DNA of 42,836 nt from Oligoflexia bacterium (GCA_019694515.1 JAIBBU010000028.1:1-42836); one strand, 5' to 3'; shown: positions 36,051-42,836, counted from the stretch's first letter. The notes: generated from the letters alone by a model not told the origin. Numbers and translations: made by a program.

Positions 36051-37592
36051 GTGGGAATAGCTCCCGGACCAAAACCTGCTTTACCACCGAAGCCGCCGGT
36101 CACCGAACGGCGCATCGCTGCGGCTGCGTCCGCCCCGGCTCCTTCAGATAGCGCGGAGTTTGAGTTTCTTGTTGGCGACCGTAAATTTGTGGTTCCCGCG
36201 GCCGTTGTTAAGGATCACCATGTTCGAGCACATCCCACCGGGGCCAGTGATCCGAGAGATCCGGCTTATGTCGCGCCTGAAACGCCCTCTACGAATAGCG
36301 GAGCGCTAAATAATATTCCCGATGAAACCCGGGACGCACTCTCCGACCTGCGCCAGGCGTTGGAACCGGAACCTGCCCGGATGGTCGATATGCAGCTGGT
36401 CGCCCGGCTTGCCCCAGTCGATTCACGCAATGGGATCTTTGTTTCGCATTTCGAGCGTGCCTTTGTCGCCATGGGGTTGGGCTGGAATTTAGAGGAAACG
36501 CTGCTGAAGAGCCGGCCCGACCTCACCGGCAACGAGCAGCAGCGCTTTCAAAGTTCAATTAAGACGCGCTTCGAACAGGCGCGCGCAACCGAGGATCGAG
36601 TATCCGAGACCTTGGCTTACAACTTTCGCAGTGAACGCAGCGAGGAGGTTGACGTCCGGGGTCAGAAGGAATCCAGGGCGTTGGTGCAGCGGGTGCTGCA
36701 GCGTTATTCCATGTCCGAGGCCGAACTTGAGCGTATGGTGGAACAGCCCGTTACGGTGGATTTAAGCACGACCGAGCGGCAGGCCCAGTTCATAAGTTTG
36801 TTAAGTGAGATGCCGACCTGGAAGTTCTACACCTCCCGATCAGCGCTGCGCGCGATCCTCCCGGTGATTTTAGAAGAGAGCAGGGCTCAGAAGTTTGATT
36901 GGACACGGGCCTTGCTGATCTCTACCCGTGAGGGCGGAAATCGTCAGTTTGCGATTGGCCAGGATGGAGAGATCGGCCCTTTTCAATTCATGCACTACAA
37001 CTGGAACATTTACTCGGATGGAAAGATCCAGGTTCCGTCGTCCTACAGCCCATGGGCTGACCCTGTCCGGGATGAACCGTTCTGGCAGTTGCGCAACCAG
37101 GTGCACTACGGAATTCGTCATTTGAAATTCAATGAATTGGGAATGCTGGCCGAGGCTAAGGAAACGAATGCGAGCCGCGCATTAACAATTACCCAGATGG
37201 ATGCGCTGCATGCGATTGCCGAGAATCGGGGAACGTCGCAGGGCATTCTTGCCGTGCATCGGCTGTTGGCCAACCATGCTGATGAGGTGGAGGTCCCTCC
37301 CGGCGGCAAGAAGCGTCAGGTAACTATTACGCTGATGTCTGATATCGCAAGACTACGTTCGGAGTTGGCTGTGGCGATTCGACTCTTCGAGGAAGGGAAA
37401 GCGCCGACAGCCGCGCCCGCTATTGCAGCTCGATCGGCAAGTAAGCCGACAAAACCGGCCGTGACCACAGCCGCAGCGGCGGCAAGAACCAAGCCCAAGG
37501 AGAAGCAGTCCGGGGGGCTAGCTGGGTATTTTAACGACAGAGTAGCACGCTCGTGGGCCCTTATTTCTGGGGCCGGGAAGAAGAAGAAATAG
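36051..37592 (+). CDS. Lysozyme/SLT-like protein with system-specific N-terminal domain, 513 aa
   Basis: Starts at GTG 36051 (MGIAPGPKPA). Residues 1-185 are paralogous to the 265-residue protein encoded at 34111. Residues about 265-410 resemble a soluble lytic transglycosylase domain: a helix ending in ALLISTREGG with Glu294 in the catalytic position, then DGEIGPFQFMHYNW (residues 305-318). This matches the SLT block 'S..Ga.GlfQ.mp.tw'. Downstream helices (NQVHYGIRHLKF, ALTITQMDALHAIAENRG) fit the remaining fold loosely. There is no signal peptide, unlike the transglycosylase at 7494, so if it acts on peptidoglycan it must be moved by other means. It could be the VirB1/P19-type enzyme that opens the wall for the machine. 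The C-terminus is Ala/Pro-rich and then basic (SGAGKKKK). Confidence 0.65.
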   Translation: MGIAPGPKPALPPKPPVTERRIAAAASAPAPSDSAEFEFLVGDRKFVVPAAVVKDHHVRAHPTGASDPRDPAYVAPETPSTNSGALNNIPDETRDALSDLRQALEPEPARMVDMQLVARLAPVDSRNGIFVSHFERAFVAMGLGWNLEETLLKSRPDLTGNEQQRFQSSIKTRFEQARATEDRVSETLAYNFRSERSEEVDVRGQKESRALVQRVLQRYSMSEAELERMVEQPVTVDLSTTERQAQFISLLSEMPTWKFYTSRSALRAILPVILEESRAQKFDWTRALLISTREGGNRQFAIGQDGEIGPFQFMHYNWNIYSDGKIQVPSSYSPWADPVRDEPFWQLRNQVHYGIRHLKFNELGMLAEAKETNASRALTITQMDALHAIAENRGTSQGILAVHRLLANHADEVEVPPGGKKRQVTITLMSDIARLRSELAVAIRLFEEGKAPTAAPAIAARSASKPTKPAVTTAAAAARTKPKEKQSGGLAGYFNDRVARSWALISGAGKKKK

Positions 37593-37603
37593 TCAGCTGC
37601 TGG

Positions 37604-37619
37604 GCTGCTCCAAAGCAGC
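37604..37619 (+). terminator. Possible weak terminator hairpin
   Basis: GCTGCT-ccaa-AGCAGC follows the 37592 stop by 11 nt. A T-run appears only about 17 nt later (cttttgctg), so it is not a canonical intrinsic terminator. The rest of the 134-nt spacer is AT-rich and may include a fresh promoter before 37727. Confidence 0.35.
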
Positions 37620-37726
37620 GGGCCTTAAGTAACATCTTTTGCTGATTAGGCCATAACATTTCATAGAACACGTAACTCGTTAAAACTAATAGATTTTAGT
37701 CAACTTAGCCCTTTATTGGAGGAGTC

Positions 37727-38950
37727 ATGGGAGCCGGTTCATCACTACAAGTAGCAGCAGCATTCGCTCAGGCGCTTGATGGCAGTCAGCCAGCTATTGA
37801 TACCGATGTAAGAATTCAGGAAGGCTTGGACCGGCCTGGGCTTTCGGGAGAGGTAATCAGCGGCGTAGCGCGCGACGAGGGTTTGATGGCTATGGCTTCG
37901 GCTCCCTCCGCCAGCACTTCGGGCGCGCCCCGGCAGGTGCACCCCGCCGGCCGGTCGACTGCGGGAACAGCTGCCACGCCAGCTGCTTCCACGGCAGAAA
38001 CTCCGGCGCCCGCTGCCGATCCATTAGCATTGCCCCGCTGGGAGGTGCAGACCATGGGCACCTTGCTGCATGATGTGCCAACGGACGTTATACGCAAACT
38101 TCAGGTAAGTCTTACCCCCGAAGAGCGCACTGCTTACATTGCTGCGTGGCGCGGTCAGGCCTTGACTGCTGAACAGGTTGGGCCGGCTAATTCCGCGATG
38201 CGGAAATCGGTAGCGGCCTTGCCGGATACTGATTATGTAGCGGCTAAGACCAAGACTGCCTGGGAAGCAGATCATGTTCAACTTTTCGAAGATGTGCGGG
38301 CCGCAGCCGTGGTCCCCGGTTCCGATGTGGTCGTGCCGGGCGCGGATAACAGCGCGGCCCCAAGTGGATCGGTGGGGCCGGTGCAGCGCAGCCGCTCCGA
38401 GATGGAGATCGACAATACCTATCTTGGCAGCTCGATGTATCGGCTAACGACATCGAGACAGGGCGAAGCTTTGATCGATCGGAATATCACCGATAAAGAT
38501 GAGGCCATGCGTATTTACAAGGCGCTGGATCGGTGGAAGAAGCAGGATCGTTCCGAACTTGAAACCGACAATAAGGTCTTGGTGGAAGCAATCGCTAAAC
38601 TAAGAAAAGATCCGCAGTGCGGAACTCTGCTGGATTATAAACCTGAGGATGGCAGGAGCCAGGATTATCTGCGCATGAGTTACGAAGGGCGCAGCGTTGA
38701 ATATTATCGTGAGCATAACGATGCAGTGGCAGCACAACGGATGCAGATGATGCGTGATACGCATGAACGTAATATGCGATCCCGCGATCTTAATAACGAG
38801 GCAAAGGAGCTGCGAAACGATCGCTATCGTGAGCAAACATTTGAGAAGAAGATGAGCTTCTGGGCTAAGATTACGGGCGCCAATAATGTGATTCAGCCAG
38901 CCACACGCGCCGCTGGAAAATGGATCGGCCGGAAGATTCTCGGAAAATAA
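37727..38950 (+). CDS. Unknown Ala-rich protein with basic helical C-terminus, 407 aa
   Basis: The start (MGAGSS) has the strongest ribosome site in the cluster, TTGGAGGAG ending five bases or fewer before ATG 37727. Residues about 1-105 are low-complexity Ala/Ser/Thr/Pro. A helical region follows (PTDVIRKLQVSLTPEERTAYIAAWRG). A second linker leads to a charged helical domain (about 235-380) with a long Arg/Met/Asn-rich coiled-coil-like helix (QRMQMMRDTHERNMRSRDLN). The last 30 residues are basic and amphipathic (MSFWAKITG ... AAGKWIGRKILGK), similar in character to the tails of neighbouring products. No signal peptide and no family recognised. The tight RBS suggests high expression. Confidence 0.7.
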   Translation: MGAGSSLQVAAAFAQALDGSQPAIDTDVRIQEGLDRPGLSGEVISGVARDEGLMAMASAPSASTSGAPRQVHPAGRSTAGTAATPAASTAETPAPAADPLALPRWEVQTMGTLLHDVPTDVIRKLQVSLTPEERTAYIAAWRGQALTAEQVGPANSAMRKSVAALPDTDYVAAKTKTAWEADHVQLFEDVRAAAVVPGSDVVVPGADNSAAPSGSVGPVQRSRSEMEIDNTYLGSSMYRLTTSRQGEALIDRNITDKDEAMRIYKALDRWKKQDRSELETDNKVLVEAIAKLRKDPQCGTLLDYKPEDGRSQDYLRMSYEGRSVEYYREHNDAVAAQRMQMMRDTHERNMRSRDLNNEAKELRNDRYREQTFEKKMSFWAKITGANNVIQPATRAAGKWIGRKILGK

Positions 38951-38991
38951 TCGCACCGGGCGACTCAAATTCGGATTGACTAGGAATGGCT

Positions 38992-39525
38992 ATGGGGGTG
39001 CAGGGTAAGATCGCCGCTGGGCCAGCTTCGAGCGCTGGAGATCTTAGTGATCTCTCCTTCAGTCAAACTCCTGCGGGCGGACCGAGCTCTCTCGATCGTG
39101 CGCGCGAACGGGTGGAAAATGCCGTCATCTTCGACCCCGACGCCGAGCTTCATCCTGAGACGGCACTCCGTGAAAAAGAAGCAAAAGCAGTTGATCACTC
39201 GCTGACCGGTGCGGTGCCGGGCTATCACCCACGCCGCCGCCGCCGCGGTTCGAGGCTGAGCGAGTTCGATTTTGATGGCGGTGAATTTGAATTGGCGGAT
39301 GAACCGGAGGCGATTGCGCGCTCAGTAGATCCGATGAGCTCTGATCCCAGTGTGCTGAATCTGGAGAAATCGCAGCAAGCTGCCGGACAGGCCACCGAAT
39401 CCGATACAGCTTTCGGTCGCGCCTCTGCTGGGGGCCGTCCGGAGCTGGAGTTCTTGCGGCCCGCCAGCGAGACGCAGGGCCCGCTTCTCCCTGACTTTGA
39501 AGACGAGTTGCCTCCTCGCAAATAG
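38992..39525 (+). CDS. Small disordered unknown protein, 177 aa
   Basis: Last gene of the unknown plus-strand cluster. ATG 38992 is preferred over ATG 38986 because AGGA (38982-38985) then sits six bases upstream and the product begins Met-Gly-Val like its neighbours. The sequence is low in hydrophobic residues, with Ala/Ser/Gly, acidic segments (EFDFDGGEFELADEPE) and one Arg run (HPRRRRRGSR). It is probably disordered: a chaperone, linker or secreted substrate would fit, but nothing specific is visible. It starts 41 nt after the 407-residue gene and probably shares its transcript. Confidence 0.55.
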   Translation: MGVQGKIAAGPASSAGDLSDLSFSQTPAGGPSSLDRARERVENAVIFDPDAELHPETALREKEAKAVDHSLTGAVPGYHPRRRRRGSRLSEFDFDGGEFELADEPEAIARSVDPMSSDPSVLNLEKSQQAAGQATESDTAFGRASAGGRPELEFLRPASETQGPLLPDFEDELPPRK

Positions 39526-39570
39526 GAATCAGTTTAGATTTTCCGAACCACCTGTGTTAGCATCCTGCCG

Positions 39571-39592
39571 TTCGATACCGCAGCGTATCGAA
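39571..39592. terminator. Eight-pair stem-loop at the end of the unknown cluster
   Basis: TTCGATAC-cgcagc-GTATCGAA lies 45 nt past the 39525 stop. A pyrimidine-rich stretch (ctttctttctctattcc) follows about 25 nt later. It may end the cluster transcript or be an operator for the gene at 39757. The 39526-39756 spacer holds no other gene I can support. Confidence 0.4.
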
Positions 39593-39725
39593 ATCCCAGA
39601 AGTTTGCAGTAGAACCTTTCTTTCTCTATTCCTGGTTAGTTTCTGTGCGCTTCCCGGACCGATCTTTCAGATATTGGACTGAGCGGGTAGTTGTAACCTG
39701 GGTACACCAGTTGGTTCACATTCAG

Positions 39726-39739
39726 CGGACTTCGGTCCG
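39726..39739 (+). promoter_or_regulatory. UUCG-tetraloop hairpin in the 39757 gene leader
   Basis: CGGAC-TTCG-GTCCG is a five-pair stem closed by a C(UUCG)G tetraloop, among the most stable RNA loops. It ends seven bases before the AGAGG ribosome site of the next gene. It could protect the mRNA or tune translation. Confidence 0.4.
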
Positions 39740-39756
39740 GGAACGAGAGGTTTTAC

Positions 39757-40809
39757 ATGTGCTCGGCCAAGGTCAGTGGGAGCCTCAGATTTCTGGCGGC
39801 CTACTATGTTGGACAGTCAGTCACAATCCATCGCGCGCGTGAGCTGCTGAAGAAGGCGGGCTACAATCCGCAGAGCAGCGACGAGCGTACCGGACCGCTT
39901 TCCTATCAGTGGGTGACATTACCGTCGCCTGCGGTAACGATCGGAGAGCACACTTCAACCGGCGAGGTCATCGCCACGGTCTATCCCTTCGGGGTGATCT
40001 CGATCGAATACCGTTTCGAATTCAAGGCAGTAGGGCTTCGGGAGCTGGGAAGCTTCAGCGAGAAGCTCTATGAGGATCGCACCCTCGACGCAGAAGCTCT
40101 CGAGCGCACCACTAGCGTGATCAAGGTGATTCGGCCCGCAGTCGAGAAGTTCGAGCTGCGGGCTGAATGTGAAGACTACTGGGTCTTCACCCTCGAGCGC
40201 GTTGAACCGGCGATGGAGATCGGCAGCGATTGGGTGCGGGAACACCGTCAGATTCTGGCGATGATTCTGAATTCAGAGTCGGAAGAGCTGGCCGCTCAGC
40301 TCGGTGACGCGGTAGTGCGGGATCATCTGAGCTACCGCAAAGACGAGTTGATCGTCTTTAATTGGAATGCGGCGGTAATGGTCTCACGGGAGGTCGAGGG
40401 GCATATCGAGCTGATCGAATTCGTGAATGCGAATCTCGTGGCAACACGGGCGCTCGGCTCACGGGTACGTAGCTCGATCGACAGCTCCAAGCGCACCTTG
40501 TGGGAACGGCTCAGGCTGCCGCAGTATGGGCTGGCCTGGCTTTTGGCGCAGCACAGCCGGATGTTCGCTGTGCTCGATAATCCACAGGAGCTTTTCGGAG
40601 ACGACTTCCGATCGCTGTTCTACCGGAAGCTGATGGAGACCCTCGATATCCGCGGGCGCCGCAAGTCGATCGGGGACAGACTGGAGGTGTCGTTCCATGT
40701 CTTCGAGGCCAAGACGATCATTCTCCAAGGGTGGCTGATCATCCTGCTGATCGTCTACGAGATCCTGGCTCCCTGGCTCTACGCGCTCTTCGGCGTGGGA
40801 ACCAAGTGA
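39757..40809 (+). CDS. C-terminally anchored protein, possibly DUF155/RMND1-like
   Basis: A 350-residue protein with good ribosome site AGAGG and ATG 39757. It has an alpha/beta N-terminal half (VIATVYPFGVISIEYRFEF) and a middle region with NANLVATRALGSRVRSSIDSS. A helical segment follows with RLPQYGLAWLLAQHSRMF and FYRKLMETLDIRGRRKSIGDRLEVS. A single C-terminal membrane helix (GWLIILLIVYEILAPWLYALF) ends the protein. The order 'pfG.i...', helical domain, 'R...l..RL.v...', then hydrophobic end recalls the DUF155/RMD1-RMND1 family. That family has an unclear bacterial role; the match is by eye. It begins after the hairpin-rich spacer and so looks like a separate transcript. Confidence 0.6.
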   Translation: MCSAKVSGSLRFLAAYYVGQSVTIHRARELLKKAGYNPQSSDERTGPLSYQWVTLPSPAVTIGEHTSTGEVIATVYPFGVISIEYRFEFKAVGLRELGSFSEKLYEDRTLDAEALERTTSVIKVIRPAVEKFELRAECEDYWVFTLERVEPAMEIGSDWVREHRQILAMILNSESEELAAQLGDAVVRDHLSYRKDELIVFNWNAAVMVSREVEGHIELIEFVNANLVATRALGSRVRSSIDSSKRTLWERLRLPQYGLAWLLAQHSRMFAVLDNPQELFGDDFRSLFYRKLMETLDIRGRRKSIGDRLEVSFHVFEAKTIILQGWLIILLIVYEILAPWLYALFGVGTK

Positions 40810-40878
40810 GGGCTGCAGACACCGGATATTTTTCAGGGTTTTTGACTGAGGTACCCGGGCTGCAAGTATCCGCAGCCT

Positions 40879-41868
40879 TCAATCCAGACCGGTGGCCAGC
40901 AGCAGCCAGCGCTGCTCGCTGGGTGCGCCGTTTCTGGGGTCGGCACCGTATCTGCTCCAGCTCTTCGCCCTAAAAATAAAGTGGATATTGCCATCGGGAG
41001 CGGCGGCTTCCGCAGGCGGGTTGGGGTCGCGCGCGCCGTTCTGGGCCGAGCGATAGACCACCTGATCGAAGCGCTCGCTGCCGGACTGGGTTTCGACCGT
41101 GACGGAGAGTAGTTTTCCTTGCGGAGACATCACTGCGATCACCGTGCTGAAACCCGAGATGCGTTGAATATCGCTAAATAGCAGATTGTCCCACCCTTGG
41201 GTGCGAAGCTGTCCGAATACCTGTGTCGCAACGCGCTGCACAAATACCGCAAAACGGCTGGCCTTGGCATTTAGCATCGTGATGTCGCCGTCCGGGAGAT
41301 TGGGCAGATAGTCGGCGCTGCCCGTGATGCCGAGCCTGGCTGCTCCACTTCCTGGAGGGCGGGAGAAGGCGCGGTAATTGGGAGCAGTTCTAAGCGCACC
41401 CGGTCCACGTTCAAGCTGATCTAAAGTTTGTTTTTGAGGCATCGGGGGGGAGTCTCTCTGATTGCCGAACTTCTCTAAGAGCGTTTTTGCATCCAGAGAG
41501 AGATTCGGCGGGCTTTGTTTCGCCGCTCGTTGCGTGGAAAGCGCGGGAGCAGCATCCGGCGCGTCGCCGCGCTTGACCTGTTCCCGCTTGGCTACGGTGT
41601 CTCGATCCGAGAGATATTTTTTTGGCCCAGGATTAACCGGTGGAATAGCAGAGTCTTGCTGCGGCGGCGCGACGATCTGTTGCTTGACCGCAGGCGGCGG
41701 AGCTTGTTCTGGCAGCGTTACCAGGCTTACCTCCATGATTTGCGGCGCAACGCTTGTACCCAAATGCGCGCCGTGCATCGCTAAAACCAGCCAGATATGC
41801 AGCAAAAGCGAGAGGGCTAGCCCCGGATAAATGTATCTGTCGATCTCTCCTCGCTTGTTGATCAGCAT
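40879..41868 (-). CDS. TonB/TolA-like energy-transducer protein
   Basis: A 329-residue protein with the TonB plan: a short cytosolic N-terminus, one signal-anchor helix with the typical Ser/His (PGLALSLLLHIWLVLAM), and a long Pro/Gln/Lys-rich periplasmic linker (about 55-190). The C-terminal domain resembles TonB_C/TolA_C (VIAVMSPQGKLLSVTVETQSGSERFD, then DPNPPAE and IHFIFRAKSW). It would carry proton-motive energy from ExbB/ExbD or TolQ/TolR partners (not in this window) to the outer membrane. ATG 41868 is preferred over an in-frame TTG at 41910, which lies on a promoter-like TATAAT. It is divergent from tatA. Confidence 0.75.
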   Translation of the reverse strand: MLINKRGEIDRYIYPGLALSLLLHIWLVLAMHGAHLGTSVAPQIMEVSLVTLPEQAPPPAVKQQIVAPPQQDSAIPPVNPGPKKYLSDRDTVAKREQVKRGDAPDAAPALSTQRAAKQSPPNLSLDAKTLLEKFGNQRDSPPMPQKQTLDQLERGPGALRTAPNYRAFSRPPGSGAARLGITGSADYLPNLPDGDITMLNAKASRFAVFVQRVATQVFGQLRTQGWDNLLFSDIQRISGFSTVIAVMSPQGKLLSVTVETQSGSERFDQVVYRSAQNGARDPNPPAEAAAPDGNIHFIFRAKSWSRYGADPRNGAPSEQRWLLLATGLD

Positions 41869-41873
41869 CTGGT

Positions 41874-41900
41874 TTGTTGCGCCGCGGGGGCTTATATAAT
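41874..41900 (+). promoter_or_regulatory. Possible tatA promoter
   Basis: A consensus -10 TATAAT lies at 41895-41900, 59 nt before the tatA ATG, with a TTGTTG -35-like element at 41874-41879 (15-nt spacing, short). It overlaps the 5' end of the divergent TonB-like gene. Confidence 0.4.
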
Positions 41901-41959
41901 AGCCTAACAATATCGTCTGGCGTGATTCTGAACAACGTCAGCGCTTCAGAGATAATCGC

Positions 41960-42157
41960 ATGCTAGGACTAAGCCCACTAGAACTCGCCGTAATCCTCCT
42001 GGTTATTGTGCTGCTGTTCGGCACCAAGCGCCTTCCGGAACTTGGCTCGGGGTTGGGCAAAGCTATCAGTAACTTCAAGAAATCTTACAAAGAAGGCACC
42101 GCGATCGACGTCACCCCTAAGAAAGAGGGCGAGGACGACAAGAGTAAGCCGGTTTAA
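41960..42157 (+). CDS. tatA: Sec-independent translocase subunit TatA
   Basis: TatA oligomerises with TatBC to move folded proteins with twin-arginine signals across the inner membrane. The 65-residue protein has all the hallmarks: a short N-terminal hydrophobic helix (SPLELAVILLVIVLLFG), the Phe-Gly hinge, an amphipathic helix (TKRLPELGSGLGKAISNFKKSYKE) and a charged tail. Length is typical, and it lacks the extended tail of TatB. No tatC or tatB lies within the window, though the contig ends 680 nt downstream. Confidence 0.93.
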   Translation: MLGLSPLELAVILLVIVLLFGTKRLPELGSGLGKAISNFKKSYKEGTAIDVTPKKEGEDDKSKPV

Positions 42158-42264
42158 GGTGAAGGTGGCGGGAAAGCCGCCGATCATGGACTCACGTAAC
42201 GGCCCGGACCGCAATTGTGCGCGTTGCGCCATTTGAGGACAAACCTTCTGCCGTTGCTGTGGAT

Positions 42265-42329
42265 GTTACATATTTTTAGGATAAAATTCCTCGCCGTGAT
42301 TCCGCTCCGCGCGCCCGGCTCTGTCATTG
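42265..42329 (+). repeat. Dispersed repeat unit, copy A (left part)
   Basis: This 65-nt segment recurs at 42656-42720 with a few changes (gttacatattt.taggataaaattc... gtcattg). In copy A a 42-nt extra stretch (42330-42371) separates it from the gcgaaccc... part. That extra stretch repeats the gctgtggat..cacatattt motif of 42255-42274. The ORFs here are chance readings of repeats. Confidence 0.85.
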
Positions 42330-42360
42330 CTGTGGATCTCACATATTTCGACGACAATAA

Positions 42361-42487
42361 TTCTGTCATTGCGAACCCGAGCTTGGCGAGGGTGAAGCAA
42401 ACCCTAACATTACGTCGATGTACGCTTTGTTTCTAGGTAAATCGCAAAAGTTTCTTACGAGCATTAAGACCGCGGCTGTTGTCTAAA
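42361..42487 (+). repeat. 127-nt exact direct repeat, copy 1
   Basis: Identical over 127 bases to 42710-42836; the flanking base on the left differs. It begins with the gtcattgcgaaccc...gaagcaaaccctaa block, a type of intergenic repeat seen in many uncultured-bacterial genomes. Confidence 0.95.
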
Positions 42488-42543
42488 GAATTCGCAGAAG
42501 ATTCTCCTATTTTTTTCAGTCCAGAGACCATTACGACTTAAAG

Positions 42544-42576
42544 TTAGGGTTTGCTTCGCTCCGCTCGCAATGACAG
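42544..42576 (-). repeat. Inverted, shortened copy of the repeat core
   Basis: ttagggtttgcttcgct...cgcaatgacag is the reverse complement of the core at 42363-42407, with about 12 bases missing in the centre. Together the forward and inverted copies enclose about 136 nt, giving a MITE/REPIN-like inverted pair. Confidence 0.8.
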
Positions 42577-42655
42577 AGCAAAGCGTCCTTGCAGGAACTT
42601 CATCAACAGCGCAGCAATTCTGTCGTCGAATGGTGTAATTCGTATAATCGTAGAG

Positions 42656-42836
42656 GTTACATATTTCTAGGATAAAATTCTTCTCCGTGATTCCGCTCCG
42701 CGCGCTCGGTTCTGTCATTGCGAACCCGAGCTTGGCGAGGGTGAAGCAAACCCTAACATTACGTCGATGTACGCTTTGTTTCTAGGTAAATCGCAAAAGT
42801 TTCTTACGAGCATTAAGACCGCGGCTGTTGTCTAAA
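42656..42836 (+). repeat. Dispersed repeat, copy B, cut by the window end
   Basis: Bases 42656-42720 match copy A (42265-42329), and 42710-42836 is the second exact copy of the 127-nt repeat. The window stops at the exact point where copy 1 continues with gaattcgcag. No gene is supported in 42158-42836. Confidence 0.95.

Noticed and set aside
16558..39525. Integrated conjugative plasmid or ICE
   Set aside because: No relaxase, coupling protein, integrase or att-like direct repeats. Flanks are housekeeping genes without tRNA, and base composition does not shift visibly.
26578..39525. Prophage or phage tail cluster
   Set aside because: The SLT-like domain and large repeat proteins raised the idea, but there is no capsid, terminase, portal, tape-measure or integrase signature.
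42158..42836. Several 60-84-aa ORFs downstream of tatA
   Set aside because: They lie in repeats, recur with the repeat copies and have no ribosome sites.

Overview
The window looks like a chromosomal contig from a Gram-negative bacterium. It encodes an outer-membrane-type lytic transglycosylase (MltA), a TonB/TolA-like transducer, TatA, many exported periplasmic proteins, a proteobacterial-style Smc and a membrane-anchored FtsY. An HDOD protein, a GreB with an acidic N-terminal extension and a B12-binding/radical SAM + DUF2344 fusion point towards the old 'Deltaproteobacteria' and related phyla. That placement is inference; there is no rRNA, and I see no tRNA.

Layout. 1-208: short tandem repeats. 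209-934: two small unknown genes (minus). 1204-5945: a zinc-finger anti-sigma-like protein, MltA, an orphan substrate-binding protein, an unknown anchored periplasmic protein (minus) and GreB. 5956-8839: an overlapping run of HDOD protein, DUF4124-SLT transglycosylase and PgsA. 8870-11557: radical SAM fusion (minus). 11740-16523: smc-ftsY, with an unusual insertion in the Smc head.

16558-26438 is the most interesting block. Two divergent operons meet at a shared promoter region (20014-20192). The minus operon reads, in transcription order, TraW-like, TraU-like, TrbC-like. The plus operon reads TraF-like, TraH-like, TraG-like. These are the relative orders of the same genes in F-type conjugation operons (traW-traU-trbC and traF...traH-traG). 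The module sits between housekeeping genes and lacks, within this window, the TraC/VirB4 ATPase, the TraB/K/V/L/E core, pilin, coupling protein and relaxase.

26578-39525: eight unknown proteins continue on the plus strand. They have Pro/Ala-rich N-termini, Met-Gly starts, basic C-terminal tails and internal repeats (five copies of one module in a 925-residue protein, a duplication in an 850-residue protein). Two share an N-terminal domain; one of these ends in a transglycosylase-like domain. The simplest reading is a chromosomal F-type-like secretion or envelope machine with its own accessory or substrate proteins. That function is inferred, not shown.

39757-42157: a possible DUF155-like membrane protein, a TonB-like protein (minus) and tatA. 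42158-42836: no gene, but dispersed repeats. A 127-nt exact repeat ends precisely at the window end, suggesting an assembly break.
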